Below are positions 63,571 to 64,000 of a stretch of 64,000 nucleotides of DNA, piece by piece. The stretch covers positions 1 to 64,000 of the forward strand of contig NZ_JAQFIN010000004.1 of NCBI RefSeq assembly GCF_029504695.1, in the 5' to 3' direction. Within the stretch, counting starts at the first letter, position 1. Each line of letters begins with the position of its first letter. This stretch comes from Parabacteroides sp. PF5-6 (GTDB lineage Bacteria; Bacteroidota; Bacteroidia; Bacteroidales; Tannerellaceae). Below the pieces are notes generated by a model. It searched no databases and had not been told where the DNA came from. It saw only the letters and a program-made list of their open reading frames with translations. A program made the position numbers and the translations under genes.

Positions 63571-64000
63571 ATGAAAACGAAGAACGATATACTATGCCTG
63601 TTGATGGTTGTCCTTGCCGCGTTTGCGGTATCGTGCAACAATGAAGAAGGGCTTCATAAGGATAAAGAGAAAGAGCAGTTGGCGTACGACCCTTCCACCC
63701 ATTATTCGTTTGCCGTATCCGCCGGACGTACGCTGACCAAGGGGGATATGCCGGATACACGTGCTACGCTTGATCCAACCGTTGAGGGATATCCCTATTT
63801 ATGGGAACTGGGCGATCAGGTGGTGATGGCTGTTACTCCTGTCGACGTGACAACTGTTATTGGAGGCTTTGAAGGAGGGATGCTTTTGGAAACCATAAAT
63901 CCGGTACCCGCTTCAACCACCACCTTTTTTGCGGAGCTGGAGCAGGATCAGTTTATGAGTTTAGTGGATGGTGGACCCACCTTTGACTTTTATTCTTACT
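63571..64000 (+). CDS. Fimbrillin-family lipoprotein, N-terminal part (cut by window end)
   Basis: The open frame from the ATG at 63571 runs to the window edge (about 143 codons). It has lipobox AVSC, a Lys/Glu-rich stretch, then YSFAVSAGRTLTKGDMPDTRA, YLWELGDQVVMAV and FFAELEQDQF, which fit the start of an Mfa_like_1-type protein. It is 12 bp after the previous gene and is the ninth in this run. The remainder lies outside the window. Confidence 0.8.
   Translation, partial: MKTKNDILCLLMVVLAAFAVSCNNEEGLHKDKEKEQLAYDPSTHYSFAVSAGRTLTKGDMPDTRATLDPTVEGYPYLWELGDQVVMAVTPVDVTTVIGGFEGGMLLETINPVPASTTTFFAELEQDQFMSLVDGGPTFDFYSY

Overview
The window reads as chromosome of a Bacteroidales gut bacterium, most likely a Parabacteroides close to P. 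distasonis. The genus is an inference from gene content. What is visible directly is the Bacteroidetes promoter form (TAnnTTTG -7 box, sometimes with an upstream TTTG), weak Shine-Dalgarno use, a signal peptide or lipobox on most exported proteins, and more than twenty proteins of the Mfa/Fim (type V pilus) fimbrillin superfamily. No tRNA, rRNA or CRISPR array was found.

Layout. (1) 1-308: the 5' end of a fimbrial gene on the minus strand. Its first ~308 bp and its promoter (484 bp in all) recur almost unchanged at 13306-13788. (2) 971-12289: a mostly housekeeping block with two tandem DUF4858 proteins, NudC-type Nudix hydrolase, M23/LysM peptidase, recG-ispD-xseB-xseA, a subtilase, an Lrp/AsnC regulator and two FKBP isomerases. 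(3) 12390-16427: a fimbrial lipoprotein gene (minus), an array of four 22-bp palindromes and an orphan hybrid two-component regulator (plus). (4) 16862-26105: fimbrial locus A, with three stand-alone fimbrillins, an Mfa2/FimB-like anchor, two more fimbrillins and a small conserved protein. (5) 26729-32562: locus B (fimbrillin, FISUMP-type tip protein, DUF4906-like protein). (6) 32591-35817: an accessory insert with a structured element, a small ORF, a candidate sRNA and a divergent HU-related/VapE pair around a second 22-bp array. (7) 36000-40840: locus C (fimbrillin plus ~1000-aa adhesin). (8) 40947-45823: locus D (FISUMP tip protein plus DUF4906-like). (9) 45824-46559: repeat-rich spacer with a third 22-bp array and a MITE-like inverted repeat. 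(10) 46560-51222: locus E (fimbrillin plus ~1000-aa adhesin). (11) 51258-54036: DUF3575 barrel, DUF3868/OmpA-like protein and a second copy of the small protein. (12) 54248 to the window end: a tight run of nine lipoproteins of the DUF5119, Mfa_like_1 and DUF4906-like type, the last one cut by the window edge.

How it fits together. Seven fimbrial transcription units (starting at 18735, 20753, 26912, 36167, 41239, 46896 and 51489) share one promoter layout: direct repeats of a TTTYACC-type box about 22 bp apart, the last one at a fixed distance (31-32 bp) upstream of the TAnnTTTG box. The two minus-strand fimbrial promoters carry a related variant, and a promoterless-gene copy sits at 12390-12525. 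This looks like a co-regulated pilus and adhesin regulon. The AraC-type DNA-binding domain of the hybrid regulator at 14399-16369, whose kinase half is degenerate, is the obvious candidate regulator, but that link is inferred. The repeated stalk/tip cassettes suggest one assembly scheme with interchangeable tip adhesins, two of which carry an EF-hand-type calcium loop.
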